From assembly GCA_022508425.1 (NCBI GenBank), contig JAFLVF010000002.1, positions 1 through 59,930 of the forward strand: a stretch of 59,930 nucleotides of DNA, given 5' to 3'. The position numbers and the translations under genes were made by a program. Each line of letters starts with the position of its first letter. The first letter of the stretch is position 1. This document shows, one piece after another, positions 17,567 to 25,911 of the stretch. Source of the stretch: Clostridiales bacterium. GTDB taxonomy: Bacteria > Bacillota > Clostridia > Christensenellales > Pumilibacteraceae. Under the pieces are notes generated by a model, which was not told where the DNA came from, did not search any database, and saw only the letters and a list, made by a program, of their open reading frames with translations.

Positions 17567-18469
17567 ATGGCGGTGTGCAAGGATTGTAAAGATGCAAATT
17601 CGGGAGCAATTCCGCCGACCGGCAAGCTGATAGGCGTTGACTTCGGGCTAAAGCGAGTGGGACTTGCGGAATGCGACACGAATAGAATACTAGCAACGCC
17701 TATGCCTGCGTATCACACGAAATCGATGCGCGACACGATTGACTACATCGCCGATGTCGCCAAGGACAAGCAGGCTGTGGGTATTGTTGTCGGGCTTCCG
17801 CTCAACCTAGACGGCAGCGAATCGGTGCAGTCCGGACGGGCGAGGGCGTTGAGCCGCAATCTCGAAAAAGTGACCGGACTTCCGACCGAGCTTGTCGACG
17901 AGCGCCTGACCACGGTAGAAGCGGACGAATTGCTCTCCCAAGCCGGCGTAAAGAAGTCGGATAGAGCCAAATATATAGACAGCATGTCGGCACAGGTCAT
18001 TTTACAGGGTTATATAGAAAATAAAAATATATCACGGAGTTTCATCATGGCAGAAAAGAACGAAAAAGATGTCGAATTGATCGACGAGGACGAAGTAATC
18101 ACGCTTTTCGACGACGAGGGTAAGCCCGTCAATTTCTACGAAGTTGCGTGTATCGAGTACAAAAACGAGTTCTACGCGCTCATGCAGCCCGTCGAGCCGC
18201 TCGAGGGCATGGAAGAGGACGAGGCGCTTATTTTCAAGGTCAAAGAAGAGGACGAAGAGAATGACGTATTCGAGCCCGTTACCGACGAGAGCATACTCGA
18301 AGCGGTGTTTAACGAGTATCTCAACGCCGTCGCCGAGGCCGAAGCCGGCGAGTGCAAAGAATGCAAGCATTTCGTCGACAACGAGTGCGACTGCGAGAAG
18401 GACGATTGCTGTGAGTGCGACGAGCATTGCGCATGCAGCGAGCATCATCACTGCGATTGCTGCGACTGA
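17567..18469 (+). CDS. ruvX: RuvX/YqgF Holliday-junction resolvase-like domain in frame with a DUF1292 domain
   Basis: The open frame is 300 codons. Residues about 20-152 are a RuvX/YqgF RNase-H-fold nuclease, in other bacteria tied to 16S rRNA 5'-end processing. It shows GVDFGLKRVGLAE with Asp25, VGLPLNLDGSE, VDERLTT and SMSAQVILQGYI. The domain should stop there, but the frame continues through ENKNISRSFI into a DUF1292 (YrzB-type) protein at residue 161. An extra N-terminus with Cys4 and Cys7 precedes the RuvX fold. In Bacillus, yrrK and yrzB are adjacent separate genes, so this is a stop-codon loss between neighbours. GGAG sits 7 bases before the internal ATG at 18047. A one-base change in the A-rich run at 18018-18027 would restore a TAA. 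Confidence 0.8.
   Translation: MAVCKDCKDANSGAIPPTGKLIGVDFGLKRVGLAECDTNRILATPMPAYHTKSMRDTIDYIADVAKDKQAVGIVVGLPLNLDGSESVQSGRARALSRNLEKVTGLPTELVDERLTTVEADELLSQAGVKKSDRAKYIDSMSAQVILQGYIENKNISRSFIMAEKNEKDVELIDEDEVITLFDDEGKPVNFYEVACIEYKNEFYALMQPVEPLEGMEEDEALIFKVKEEDEENDVFEPVTDESILEAVFNEYLNAVAEAEAGECKECKHFVDNECDCEKDDCCECDEHCACSEHHHCDCCD
18047..18469 (+). CDS. DUF1292 (UPF0473/YrzB-like) protein with Cys-rich tail (internal start)
   Basis: A 140-residue protein if translated from its own ATG, which has GGAG at 7-base spacing. The N-terminal 90 residues are the acidic DUF1292 domain (EVITLFDDEGKPVNFYEVA, FYALMQPVEPLEG). Its function is unknown; it is conserved next to ruvX in Firmicutes. The last 40 residues are unusual: about a dozen cysteines in CKECK, CDCEK, CCECDEHCAC and CDCC plus several histidines, a likely metal-binding tail. 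Such a tail is not part of the usual short DUF1292 protein as I know it. Confidence 0.8.
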   Translation: MAEKNEKDVELIDEDEVITLFDDEGKPVNFYEVACIEYKNEFYALMQPVEPLEGMEEDEALIFKVKEEDEENDVFEPVTDESILEAVFNEYLNAVAEAEAGECKECKHFVDNECDCEKDDCCECDEHCACSEHHHCDCCD

Positions 18470-18540
18470 TAATCGGGGCAGATAAAAGCGAGAAATTTAT
18501 CAAAAAGTATGTAAAGTGCGCAAAAACAAGGCAAAAAAGG

Positions 18541-18569
18541 TTGCGTAAATAATCATACTGTGTTATAAT
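18541..18569 (+). promoter_or_regulatory. Sigma-A promoter of rpsB-tsf
   Basis: TTGCGT (18541-18546) and TATAAT (18564-18569) are separated by 17 bases. It starts a leader of about 80 bases before rpsB. Confidence 0.78.
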
Positions 18570-18582
18570 TATTTCAACTACT

Positions 18583-18641
18583 CACTCGAGCGTTTTTTCT
18601 GTGCGCCGTTAAATATTTTCTGGCGGCGTATGCTCGGGGTG
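18583..18641 (+). promoter_or_regulatory. Structured rpsB leader RNA
   Basis: The outer arm CACTCGAGC (18583-18591) pairs with 18632-18641 (one G.U and one bulged G). An inner arm GCGCCG (18603-18608) pairs with CGGCGT (18624-18629). The GGAG ribosome site follows 6 bases later. S2 commonly represses its own mRNA in bacteria; that this leader does so is inferred from position and structure. Confidence 0.5.
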
Positions 18642-18656
18642 GTAAACGGAGAAATC

Positions 18657-19493
18657 ATGGCAAACATCATTACAATGAAACAGCTTCTCGAAGCGGGCGT
18701 TCACTTTGGTCATCCCACGCGCAAGTGGAATCCCAAAATGAAAAAGTACATCTACGTAGCGCGTAACGACATCTACATCATCAACCTCGAAAAGACGGTC
18801 GAGATGATAGACAAGGCTTACACGTTCGTCAAGGATATTGCCGCCGAGGGAAAATCCATTCTCTTCGTCGGCACGAAGAAGCAGGCGCAAGAGGCGATAG
18901 CGCAGGAAGCGCAGAAGTGCGGCATGTACTATGTAAAGTCGCGCTGGCTGGGCGGCACGCTAACCAATTTCCAGACCATTCGGTCGCGCGTGGAGCGGCT
19001 CAACAAGCTCAATCTCATGGAGAAGATGAACGAGTTTGCGCTTCTTCCCAAGAAGGAAGTTTTGCAGCTCAAGGCCGAGCGTGACAAGCTCGAGGAGAAT
19101 TTGGGCGGCATCAAGGATATGCGTTCGCTTCCCGGTGCACTGTTCGTAGTCGATCCCAAGAAGGAGCACAACGCCGTTCTCGAAGCGCGCAAGCTCCACA
19201 TTCCCATCGTCGCAATAGTCGACACCAACTGCGATCCCGACGAAATCGATTATGTCATACCCGGAAATGACGACGCTATCCGCGCAATCAAGCTTATAGC
19301 CGGCGCTATGGCGGACGCCGTTATCGAGGCGCGCGAGGGCGAAGAAGGACTTGCGGCACGCCGCGCAGTCGAAGCGCAAATGCGCTCCGAAGCGGAAGAG
19401 GCGGCAAAAGCTTCGGTCGAAGTGGTCGAAGAGCCCGCTACGCAGGAGCAACTCGAGACTCTTGTCGAGACGACGGAAGCGGCCCAAAACTAA
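18657..19493 (+). CDS. rpsB: 30S ribosomal protein S2
   Basis: A 278-residue S2. It has [24 protein letters not shown] at the N-terminus, [38 protein letters not shown], and [26 protein letters not shown] long Glu/Ala-rich C-terminal tail (about 235-278) exceeds the core fold. I chose the ATG at 18657 because of the GGAG just upstream and homology; the frame is open to 18630. It is followed by tsf after 51 AT-rich bases, the standard rpsB-tsf operon. Confidence 0.97.
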   Translation: MANIITMKQLLEAGVHFGHPTRKWNPKMKKYIYVARNDIYIINLEKTVEMIDKAYTFVKDIAAEGKSILFVGTKKQAQEAIAQEAQKCGMYYVKSRWLGGTLTNFQTIRSRVERLNKLNLMEKMNEFALLPKKEVLQLKAERDKLEENLGGIKDMRSLPGALFVVDPKKEHNAVLEARKLHIPIVAIVDTNCDPDEIDYVIPGNDDAIRAIKLIAGAMADAVIEAREGEEGLAARRAVEAQMRSEAEEAAKASVEVVEEPATQEQLETLVETTEAAQN

Positions 19494-19544
19494 TAAATAT
19501 TTTTTCGCTACAAATTTTAAATAATAATTTATAAGAGGTAATTT

Positions 19545-20480
19545 ATGGAAATTACGGCAAAAGACGTTGCAAAATTGCGTGATATAACCGGCGTCGGCAT
19601 GATGGCGTGCAAAAAAGCGCTTGTAGCTACCGACGGCGATATCGATAAAGCATGTGAATATCTTCGCGAACAGGGCATGGCAGTCGCCGCCAAGAAGGCG
19701 TCTCGCATTGCCGCCGAGGGTGCGGCGTGGGCGCACATTTCTCCCGACAAGCACACCGGCGCGCTCGTGGAAATCAACTGCGAGTCCGACTTCGTCGCCA
19801 AGAGCGATGTGTTCGTAGCCGTGTGCAACACGGTAGCAAAAGCGGCTGTGGAATCGGGCGTCGAGGACGTGGACAAGCTTAAAGCGGTCAAGACCCCCGA
19901 AGGCACCGTCGAAGAGGTAATCACGACGGCCACGGCCAAGACGGGCGAGAAGATTTCGCTTCGCCGCGTAACCGTTTTGACGGGCAAGGACGTTGTAGAA
20001 GAAGCCTACATCCACATGGGCGGCAAGATGGGTACGCTCGTAGAGATCAAGGCAGAGGGCGTCAACGACGGAAATATCGAAGAAGTAGTCGCTATGGCGC
20101 ACGATGTTGCAATGCACATCGCGGCCTTCCAGCCTCCCTACATTCGCAAAGAGGACGTTCCGCAAGATCAGATCGAGCATGAGCGCAGCATTATCAAGCA
20201 ACAGCTCGCCAACGACCCGAAAAACAGCAAGAAGCCGGAGCACATCATCGCAACGATTGCCGAGAACAAGCTGGGCAAGTTCTTCGAAGAGAATTGCTTG
20301 TTGTATCAAGCGTTTGCAAAGGATCCGTCAATCACAGTCGAACAGCTCGTTGCTTCCACAGCGAAGAAGACGGGCACCAAGCTCGACGTCGCGCGTTTTG
20401 CAAAATACGTCATGGGCGAAGGCATCGAGAAGCGCACCGACAACCTCGCGGAAGAGGTAGCCAAGCTCGCCAATAAATAA
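19545..20480 (+). CDS. tsf: Elongation factor Ts
   Basis: A 311-residue guanine nucleotide exchange factor for EF-Tu. The N-terminal UBA-like domain has VAKLRDITGVGMMACKKAL and GDIDKACEYLREQGM. It is followed by VEINCESDFVAKSDVF, the EF-Tu-contacting core, and HIGGKMGTLVEI-type repeats (here HMGGKMGTLVEI). AGAGG lies 8 bases ahead of the ATG. It is the last gene before a strong terminator. Confidence 0.97.
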   Translation: MEITAKDVAKLRDITGVGMMACKKALVATDGDIDKACEYLREQGMAVAAKKASRIAAEGAAWAHISPDKHTGALVEINCESDFVAKSDVFVAVCNTVAKAAVESGVEDVDKLKAVKTPEGTVEEVITTATAKTGEKISLRRVTVLTGKDVVEEAYIHMGGKMGTLVEIKAEGVNDGNIEEVVAMAHDVAMHIAAFQPPYIRKEDVPQDQIEHERSIIKQQLANDPKNSKKPEHIIATIAENKLGKFFEENCLLYQAFAKDPSITVEQLVASTAKKTGTKLDVARFAKYVMGEGIEKRTDNLAEEVAKLANK

Positions 20481-20486
20481 TGAAAT

Positions 20487-20516
20487 AATCGGCTTATCCA
20501 TTTAAGCCGATTTTTT
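20487..20516 (+). terminator. Intrinsic terminator after tsf
   Basis: A perfect 10-bp stem AATCGGCTTA (20487-20496) with TAAGCCGATT (20503-20512), a 6-base loop and a run of six T. Confidence 0.93.
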
Positions 20517-20564
20517 CGAATAAGAAAACATTTTATTGCGTAACGGCCCGTTAACTTAAACTAT

Positions 20565-21334
<770 letters not shown>

Positions 21335-21335
<1 letters not shown>

Positions 21336-21374
21336 AAAGGAGACTCTGCATAAGCGACGCTGACTTGTGAAGAG
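21335..21374 (+). promoter_or_regulatory. Structured frr leader sharing a motif with pyrH
   Basis: The sequence at 21336-21360 repeats the pyrH leader motif (22 of 25 bases). It folds as CTCT (21344-21347) with AGAG (21371-21374) and CATAAG (21349-21354) with CTTGTG (21364-21369), a 9-base loop and a one-base internal mismatch. The frr ribosome site AAGGAG follows at 21385-21390. Confidence 0.55.
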
Positions 21375-21395
21375 ACTTCAAAAAAAGGAGATATC

Positions 21396-21959
21396 ATGCA
21401 AAACGAAATTTTGATAGAGCAGTCGAACAAAATCGACGACAAGCTCAATAAGGTTATCGACCACCTCAAGACCGAATTCAACGCTATGCGCGCAGGCCGC
21501 GCCAATCCGGTTGTACTAAGCCGCGTTATGGTGGATTACTACGGCATGCAGACGCCTATCAACCAGATGGCCAACATTCAGGTCACAGACGCGCGCACGC
21601 TTACCGTGTCGCTATATGACGTTTCCGCTGTCAAAGAGGCGAAGAAAGCTATTATTGCCGCCGATCTCGGGCTCAATCCCGTCGACGACGGTAAGGTCAT
21701 CAGACTCTCGTTCCCGCAGCTTACAGAGGAACGGCGCAAGGATCTGATTAAGCAGGTCAGAAAAATCGGCGAGGACAGTAAAGTCGCGCTCCGCAACGAA
21801 CGCCGTGACGCGCTCGACGTCGGCAAGAAGCTCAAGAAAGAGGTTTCCGAGGACGAAATCGCCGAGTACGAAAAGTTAATACAAAAGAAGCTCGACGGAG
21901 CGATAGAGAAAGTCGACAAGCTCGTCAAGGAAAAGGAAAGCGATCTCCTTGAAATCTGA
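21396..21959 (+). CDS. frr: Ribosome recycling factor
   Basis: A 187-residue factor that splits post-termination ribosomes with EF-G. It has the three-helix-bundle sequence, with VIDHLKTEFNAMRAGRANP, ANIQVTDARTLTVSLYD, and GKVIRLSFPQLTEERRKDL. The C-terminal helix is RRDALDVGKKLKKE. AAGGAG lies 5 bases before the ATG. The end overlaps uppS by 11 bases. Confidence 0.97.
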   Translation: MQNEILIEQSNKIDDKLNKVIDHLKTEFNAMRAGRANPVVLSRVMVDYYGMQTPINQMANIQVTDARTLTVSLYDVSAVKEAKKAIIAADLGLNPVDDGKVIRLSFPQLTEERRKDLIKQVRKIGEDSKVALRNERRDALDVGKKLKKEVSEDEIAEYEKLIQKKLDGAIEKVDKLVKEKESDLLEI

Positions 21960-22647
21960 CGATAAAATTCCCGAACGTATACCAAAACACATCGGGATAA
22001 TCATGGACGGCAACGGGCGGTGGGCGTCTAGGCGCCTATTGCCGCGCACGGCAGGACACCGCGAGGGCGTAAAGAACATTACGCCCGTTGTTTCGGCGGC
22101 GCTCAATTCGGGCGTAAGAGCGGTCACTCTGTACGCTTTCTCGTCCGAGAACAAGAATCGTCCCAAGGACGAGGTAGATTCGCTCGTCGATTTGATCAGA
22201 AAACGTCTCAAGCCTATGACGCGCGAGCTATTGGAGCGCGGTGCGCGAGTTGCGTTTTCCGGCGATACAGAATATTTTCCCGACGACGTCAGAGCGATAA
22301 TGCACGACATAGAGCAAGAGCGCACGGATGCAAACGCACAGGTAGTCAATATCGCGCTCAATTACGGCGGCAGATCGGAGATAGCACGTGCGGCCAAGCT
22401 CGCGTCGGAGCACGGCGAAATCAACGAAGAAACGATTGAAAAAAACCTTTATACCGCGCAACTTCCCGAGCTTGATATGATAGTCAGGACGGGCGGGGAA
22501 ATGCGGTTGAGCAATTTTATGTTATATCAAGCGGCGTACAGCGAACTCTTCTTTACGGACACGCTGTGGCCCGACTTTTCGGAAGATGAATTGATTGGCA
22601 TGATTGCCGAATTCGGCAAACGCGTCAGGCGGTTCGGAAAACTATGA
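21949..22647 (+). CDS. uppS: Isoprenyl (undecaprenyl) diphosphate synthase
   Basis: A 232-residue cis-prenyltransferase that makes the lipid carrier for peptidoglycan. It has the family start PKHIGIIMDGNGRWAS (catalytic Asp in MDGNGRW), TLYAFSSENKNRP, and NIALNYGGRSEIARA. The C-terminal block is DMIVRTGGEMRLSNFMLYQAAYSELFF; many family members have SGE or GGE here. The start is a TTG inside frr, the only upstream start that keeps the N-terminal motif; AAGGAAAG lies 9 bases upstream. It overlaps cdsA by four bases. Confidence 0.95.
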   Translation: MKSDDKIPERIPKHIGIIMDGNGRWASRRLLPRTAGHREGVKNITPVVSAALNSGVRAVTLYAFSSENKNRPKDEVDSLVDLIRKRLKPMTRELLERGARVAFSGDTEYFPDDVRAIMHDIEQERTDANAQVVNIALNYGGRSEIARAAKLASEHGEINEETIEKNLYTAQLPELDMIVRTGGEMRLSNFMLYQAAYSELFFTDTLWPDFSEDELIGMIAEFGKRVRRFGKL

Positions 22648-23531
22648 AAACAAGAGTAATTACCGGTGCATTCATATTTGTTTTCTACGTGGCGGTGCTT
22701 TTGCTGTCCATGTATGTTCACCCGATATTCTTCGACGTGTTCGTATTTTTGCTTGCGCTTTTCGGAACGTACGAAATGACAAGGGCGGTGTCTAACGCGT
22801 TCAGCCCACCGATTTTCGTGATTGATTTGATAGCGACGGTGCTTTCGTTCGGAGCATTTTGGTTTGGGCATTACTACTTCGGTTCCAACAGTTCGGGACT
22901 AAGCGCGTTTTTCGTAGTTCTTGTACTGATGATCATCGTTACTATGATAGTAACGGCGGTCTCCAAAACTTACGTTAAGGGCAATGCGGTATCAACAGTG
23001 CTCGTAATGATGTATCCGCTGACGTTGTTGATGTTCTCGGCAGGGCTCAATGCTTTCGCGTCGCCGTACCGCAATGCGGGAATTTGTCTGATGTTTGTGG
23101 TCCCCGCGTTTACGGATGTTGCGGCGTACCTTGTCGGAAGTACGGTCAGAGGCCCCAAACTCTGCCCGAAGATTAGCCCCAACAAGACAATTTCCGGCGC
23201 GATAGGCGGTCTTGTGGGCGGCATACTCGGCGCCGGGCTGGTGTTGCTCTTTACCTATATCGCGGACGCCAATTATATTAATCTACTTGGATTGCAAATG
23301 CTGACCGATCACTGGTGGTCTACGATAGTCAACTTAATCATGCTCGGACTGTTCGGCTCGCTGTTCGACCAACTCGGCGATTTGTTTGCTTCGTTTATCA
23401 AGCGCAGATCGGGCATAAAAGACTTTTCGCACATACTTCCGGGTCACGGCGGGATACTCGACCGCGTTGACGGCATGATGTTCTGCGGCGTATTCTTCTA
23501 CATGTATTTTGCGGTGATGATTTTGGTATGA
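22644..23531 (+). CDS. cdsA: Phosphatidate cytidylyltransferase
   Basis: A 295-residue integral membrane enzyme making CDP-diacylglycerol from phosphatidate and CTP. It has about eight hydrophobic segments. The C-terminal CdsA signature region is present: GPKLCPKISPNKTISGAIGG (about 170-190) and later SLFDQLGDLFASFIKRRSGIKDFSHILPGHGGILDRVDGMMF (about 238-280), with the Asp residues of the active site. Start and stop overlap uppS and dxr as ATGA, so the set is tightly coupled. Confidence 0.95.
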   Translation: MKTRVITGAFIFVFYVAVLLLSMYVHPIFFDVFVFLLALFGTYEMTRAVSNAFSPPIFVIDLIATVLSFGAFWFGHYYFGSNSSGLSAFFVVLVLMIIVTMIVTAVSKTYVKGNAVSTVLVMMYPLTLLMFSAGLNAFASPYRNAGICLMFVVPAFTDVAAYLVGSTVRGPKLCPKISPNKTISGAIGGLVGGILGAGLVLLFTYIADANYINLLGLQMLTDHWWSTIVNLIMLGLFGSLFDQLGDLFASFIKRRSGIKDFSHILPGHGGILDRVDGMMFCGVFFYMYFAVMILV

Positions 23532-24652
23532 AGAAGATTGCACTTCTCGGTTGCACAGGTTCGATAGGCACGCAAACGCTCGATATTGTAAGGGCGCGGC
23601 GTGACGAGTATAAGGTGAGCGCGCTCATGTGCGGGTCAAACGCAGACGCGCTCATTCGTTATGCAAAAGAATTCGATTGCACGCTGTTGGGCATTGCCGA
23701 CGAAGCAAAGCGCGGTTATGTAGCGAGCGCGCTGCCTTCCGCCACCGTGCATGCAGGAGAAAAAGCTCTCGAGATTTTGGCTGCGAGCGACGCGGATATT
23801 GTAGTCGTCGCAGTCGTCGGCATGATAGGATTGAAAGCTGTGCTTGCCGCGCTCGACGCAGGCAAGACGGTGGCACTTGCCAACAAAGAATCGCTCGTAG
23901 CGGGCGGCGCGGCGGTCAAAGAGAAGTTAAAGCACGGCGGCAAAATCCACCCGATAGATTCGGAGCATTCTGCGGTGTGGCAGTGCTTGCGCGGCGAAAG
24001 CAATTTCAAGCGCATAGTTTTGACGGCGAGCGGCGGACCGTTCTACAATTCGAATATAGATTTAAGCACGGTCACACCCGAGCAGGCGACAGCTCATCCC
24101 AATTGGAAGATGGGCAAGAAGATTTCGGTCGACAGTGCGACGATGATGAACAAGGGCCTCGAGATAATTGAAGCGCGCTGGCTGTTCGACACTGAGAATA
24201 TCGATTACGTCATTCATCCCGAGAGTGTTGTACACTCTTTTGTGGAGTTTGACGACGGCTCTATCAAGGCGCAGGCGGGGAGCGCCGATATGCGCTTGCC
24301 TATACAGTACGCGCTCGACTATCCGCGCCATGTTGTGCGCGAATACAAGCCGCTCGATTTGCCGCTCAACCTTAGGTTTTTCGCTCCCGACGAGGCGCGT
24401 TTTCCGGCGCCTAAGCTTGCAAAATCCGCACTTGATATCGGTGGCGACGCATGCGTAATACTCAACGCCGCCAACGAAGCGGCCGTCAGACTGTTCTTGG
24501 AAAGAAAAATCAAATTTACGCAGATAATACAAATCGTGGAAGATGCGATGAACGAAGAGCGGATTGACGGCGCGGGCGGTGCAAACGTCGATAAAATATT
24601 CGCCACGCATAAGCGCGTTTACGATAAAATATATTATCGGTATAACAAGTAA
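23528..24652 (+). CDS. dxr: 1-deoxy-D-xylulose 5-phosphate reductoisomerase
   Basis: A 374-residue NADPH enzyme and the second step of the MEP isoprenoid pathway. The NADPH motif LLGCTGSIGTQTLDI is at residues 5-19. VALANKESLVAGG and the metal/substrate site PIDSEHSAVWQCL (about 138-150) follow, then ASGGPF and MNKGLEIIEARWLF. It also contains HPESVVHSFVEF. The four-base overlap with cdsA gives translational coupling. Pathway partners dxs, ispG and ispA are also in this window. Confidence 0.97.
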   Translation: MKKIALLGCTGSIGTQTLDIVRARRDEYKVSALMCGSNADALIRYAKEFDCTLLGIADEAKRGYVASALPSATVHAGEKALEILAASDADIVVVAVVGMIGLKAVLAALDAGKTVALANKESLVAGGAAVKEKLKHGGKIHPIDSEHSAVWQCLRGESNFKRIVLTASGGPFYNSNIDLSTVTPEQATAHPNWKMGKKISVDSATMMNKGLEIIEARWLFDTENIDYVIHPESVVHSFVEFDDGSIKAQAGSADMRLPIQYALDYPRHVVREYKPLDLPLNLRFFAPDEARFPAPKLAKSALDIGGDACVILNAANEAAVRLFLERKIKFTQIIQIVEDAMNEERIDGAGGANVDKIFATHKRVYDKIYYRYNK

Positions 24653-24669
24653 TCGGTTAAGAGGGTGTT

Positions 24670-25902
24670 TTGGAATATTTCGGTTTTATAATCTTATCGA
24701 TTGTAATTTTGCTCGTCATGGTGCTGATACACGAGGCGGGGCATTATACGGCCGCCAAAATTCTCGGCTTTACAGTCAACGAGTTTTCCGTGGGCTTCGG
24801 TCCCAAAATATTCCAGAAGCGCCGTAGGAACGGCGAATTGTTCTCGTTGAGGATGTTGCCGCTCGGCGGATATTGCGCATTTTTGGGCGAGGACGAAGAG
24901 ACGGAGGCAGAAAAAGCGGAAAAATCCGGCAATAACGTGAGCGCTGACTCCGCTGTCGCCGACGACGGTACGCAGTCGAAAGACAACGATCTGCTGTCGT
25001 ATGTAATGAAGGCGAAGATTGACGAGGAGAAGAAAGAACGTGCCGCGGCAAAACCCGTCGAATCGGAGCCTGTTCGGCTTGACAAGGACGGGAATCCGGC
25101 AAAGACGTTCAACGAGCACGCGCCGTGGAAGCGCATTATAGTTTTGCTCGGCGGCGTGCTGTTTAACTTCTTGTCGGCGTTTATATTTTCGCTCATTTTT
25201 ATTTGGGCGGTCGGATATGCCGTGCCGTGCATAGATACCGTGTACTCGGCACCCGACGGAACACCGTACTGCAATTTGCGCAAGGGAGACGTCATTCTCG
25301 CCGTCGACGGCAAGCAGATTTCGGTGCTGAAATCTTTTTCCGATTTGTGCGCCGACGTCGCGGATGGGCGGACGGTTGTTCTGAAGGTCGACAGAGCCGG
25401 CGAGGTAATTGAGATTCCGGTAACGCGGCAAGAAATTACGATAACGGACGACGACGGCAAAACGTCTACTTATATGGGTTTCGGGGTAGTGTCGCACAGC
25501 GAATTCGTCGGAAACAACGCCGGCACGGCGTTCAAATACTGCGTGCCGTACACGTTCAAGCTGTCTTGGGCGATACTCGGGTCGTTCGGAGGGCTGTTTA
25601 CGGGCAAAGTGGCCGTTACGGATATGTCGGGGCCTGTCGGGTCGATAAAGCTGATGGCGGACGTTTCGCTTGCCGACGCGAGGAATATTCTCATACTTTT
25701 GCCGTTGTTGGCTAGCAATCTTGCGATATTCAATCTTTTGCCGTTCCCTGCGCTCGACGGCGCGCGAATAGTTTTTACCACGATAGAGTGGATTAGAAAG
25801 AAACCGATAAACAGAAACGTCGAGGCGATGATCAATTTTGTGGGAATCATCGTGCTGTTGCTGTTTGTTTTGGTGATTGACATTTTGTCGTTCGTGTTGT
25901 AG
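24670..25902 (+). CDS. rseP: Site-2 intramembrane metalloprotease RseP/RasP
   Basis: A 410-residue zinc protease that cuts anti-sigma factors and signal-peptide remnants in the membrane. The HEAGH motif in the first span is His21, Glu22, His25. A central PDZ domain (about 175-275) precedes the last spans, with NLLPFPALDGARI carrying the third metal ligand. Unusual: about 75 residues between the first two spans (about 72-150) are acidic and Lys-rich, with EDEETEAEKAEK and DDGTQSKDNDLLSYV, longer than the short loop I expect. The start is TTG with GAGGG upstream. The stop lies 9 bases before ispG, and the ispG promoter sits inside its end. Confidence 0.92.
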   Translation: MEYFGFIILSIVILLVMVLIHEAGHYTAAKILGFTVNEFSVGFGPKIFQKRRRNGELFSLRMLPLGGYCAFLGEDEETEAEKAEKSGNNVSADSAVADDGTQSKDNDLLSYVMKAKIDEEKKERAAAKPVESEPVRLDKDGNPAKTFNEHAPWKRIIVLLGGVLFNFLSAFIFSLIFIWAVGYAVPCIDTVYSAPDGTPYCNLRKGDVILAVDGKQISVLKSFSDLCADVADGRTVVLKVDRAGEVIEIPVTRQEITITDDDGKTSTYMGFGVVSHSEFVGNNAGTAFKYCVPYTFKLSWAILGSFGGLFTGKVAVTDMSGPVGSIKLMADVSLADARNILILLPLLASNLAIFNLLPFPALDGARIVFTTIEWIRKKPINRNVEAMINFVGIIVLLLFVLVIDILSFVL

Positions 25903-25905
25903 AAT
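25877..25905 (+). promoter_or_regulatory. Sigma-A promoter of ispG (leaderless)
   Basis: A perfect TTGACA (25877-25882) and TAGAAT (25900-25905) are separated by 17 bases, inside the end of rseP. The ispG ATG lies exactly 6 bases after the -10, so transcription should start at or next to the ATG. No Shine-Dalgarno site is present. Confidence 0.68.
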
Positions 25906-25911
25906 AGGCGT

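Noticed and set aside
13967-18469. Stop-codon reassignment as the cause of the two fusions
   Set aside because: TAA, TAG and TGA all end genes at normal lengths throughout the window, and no stop codon occurs inside the fused frames.
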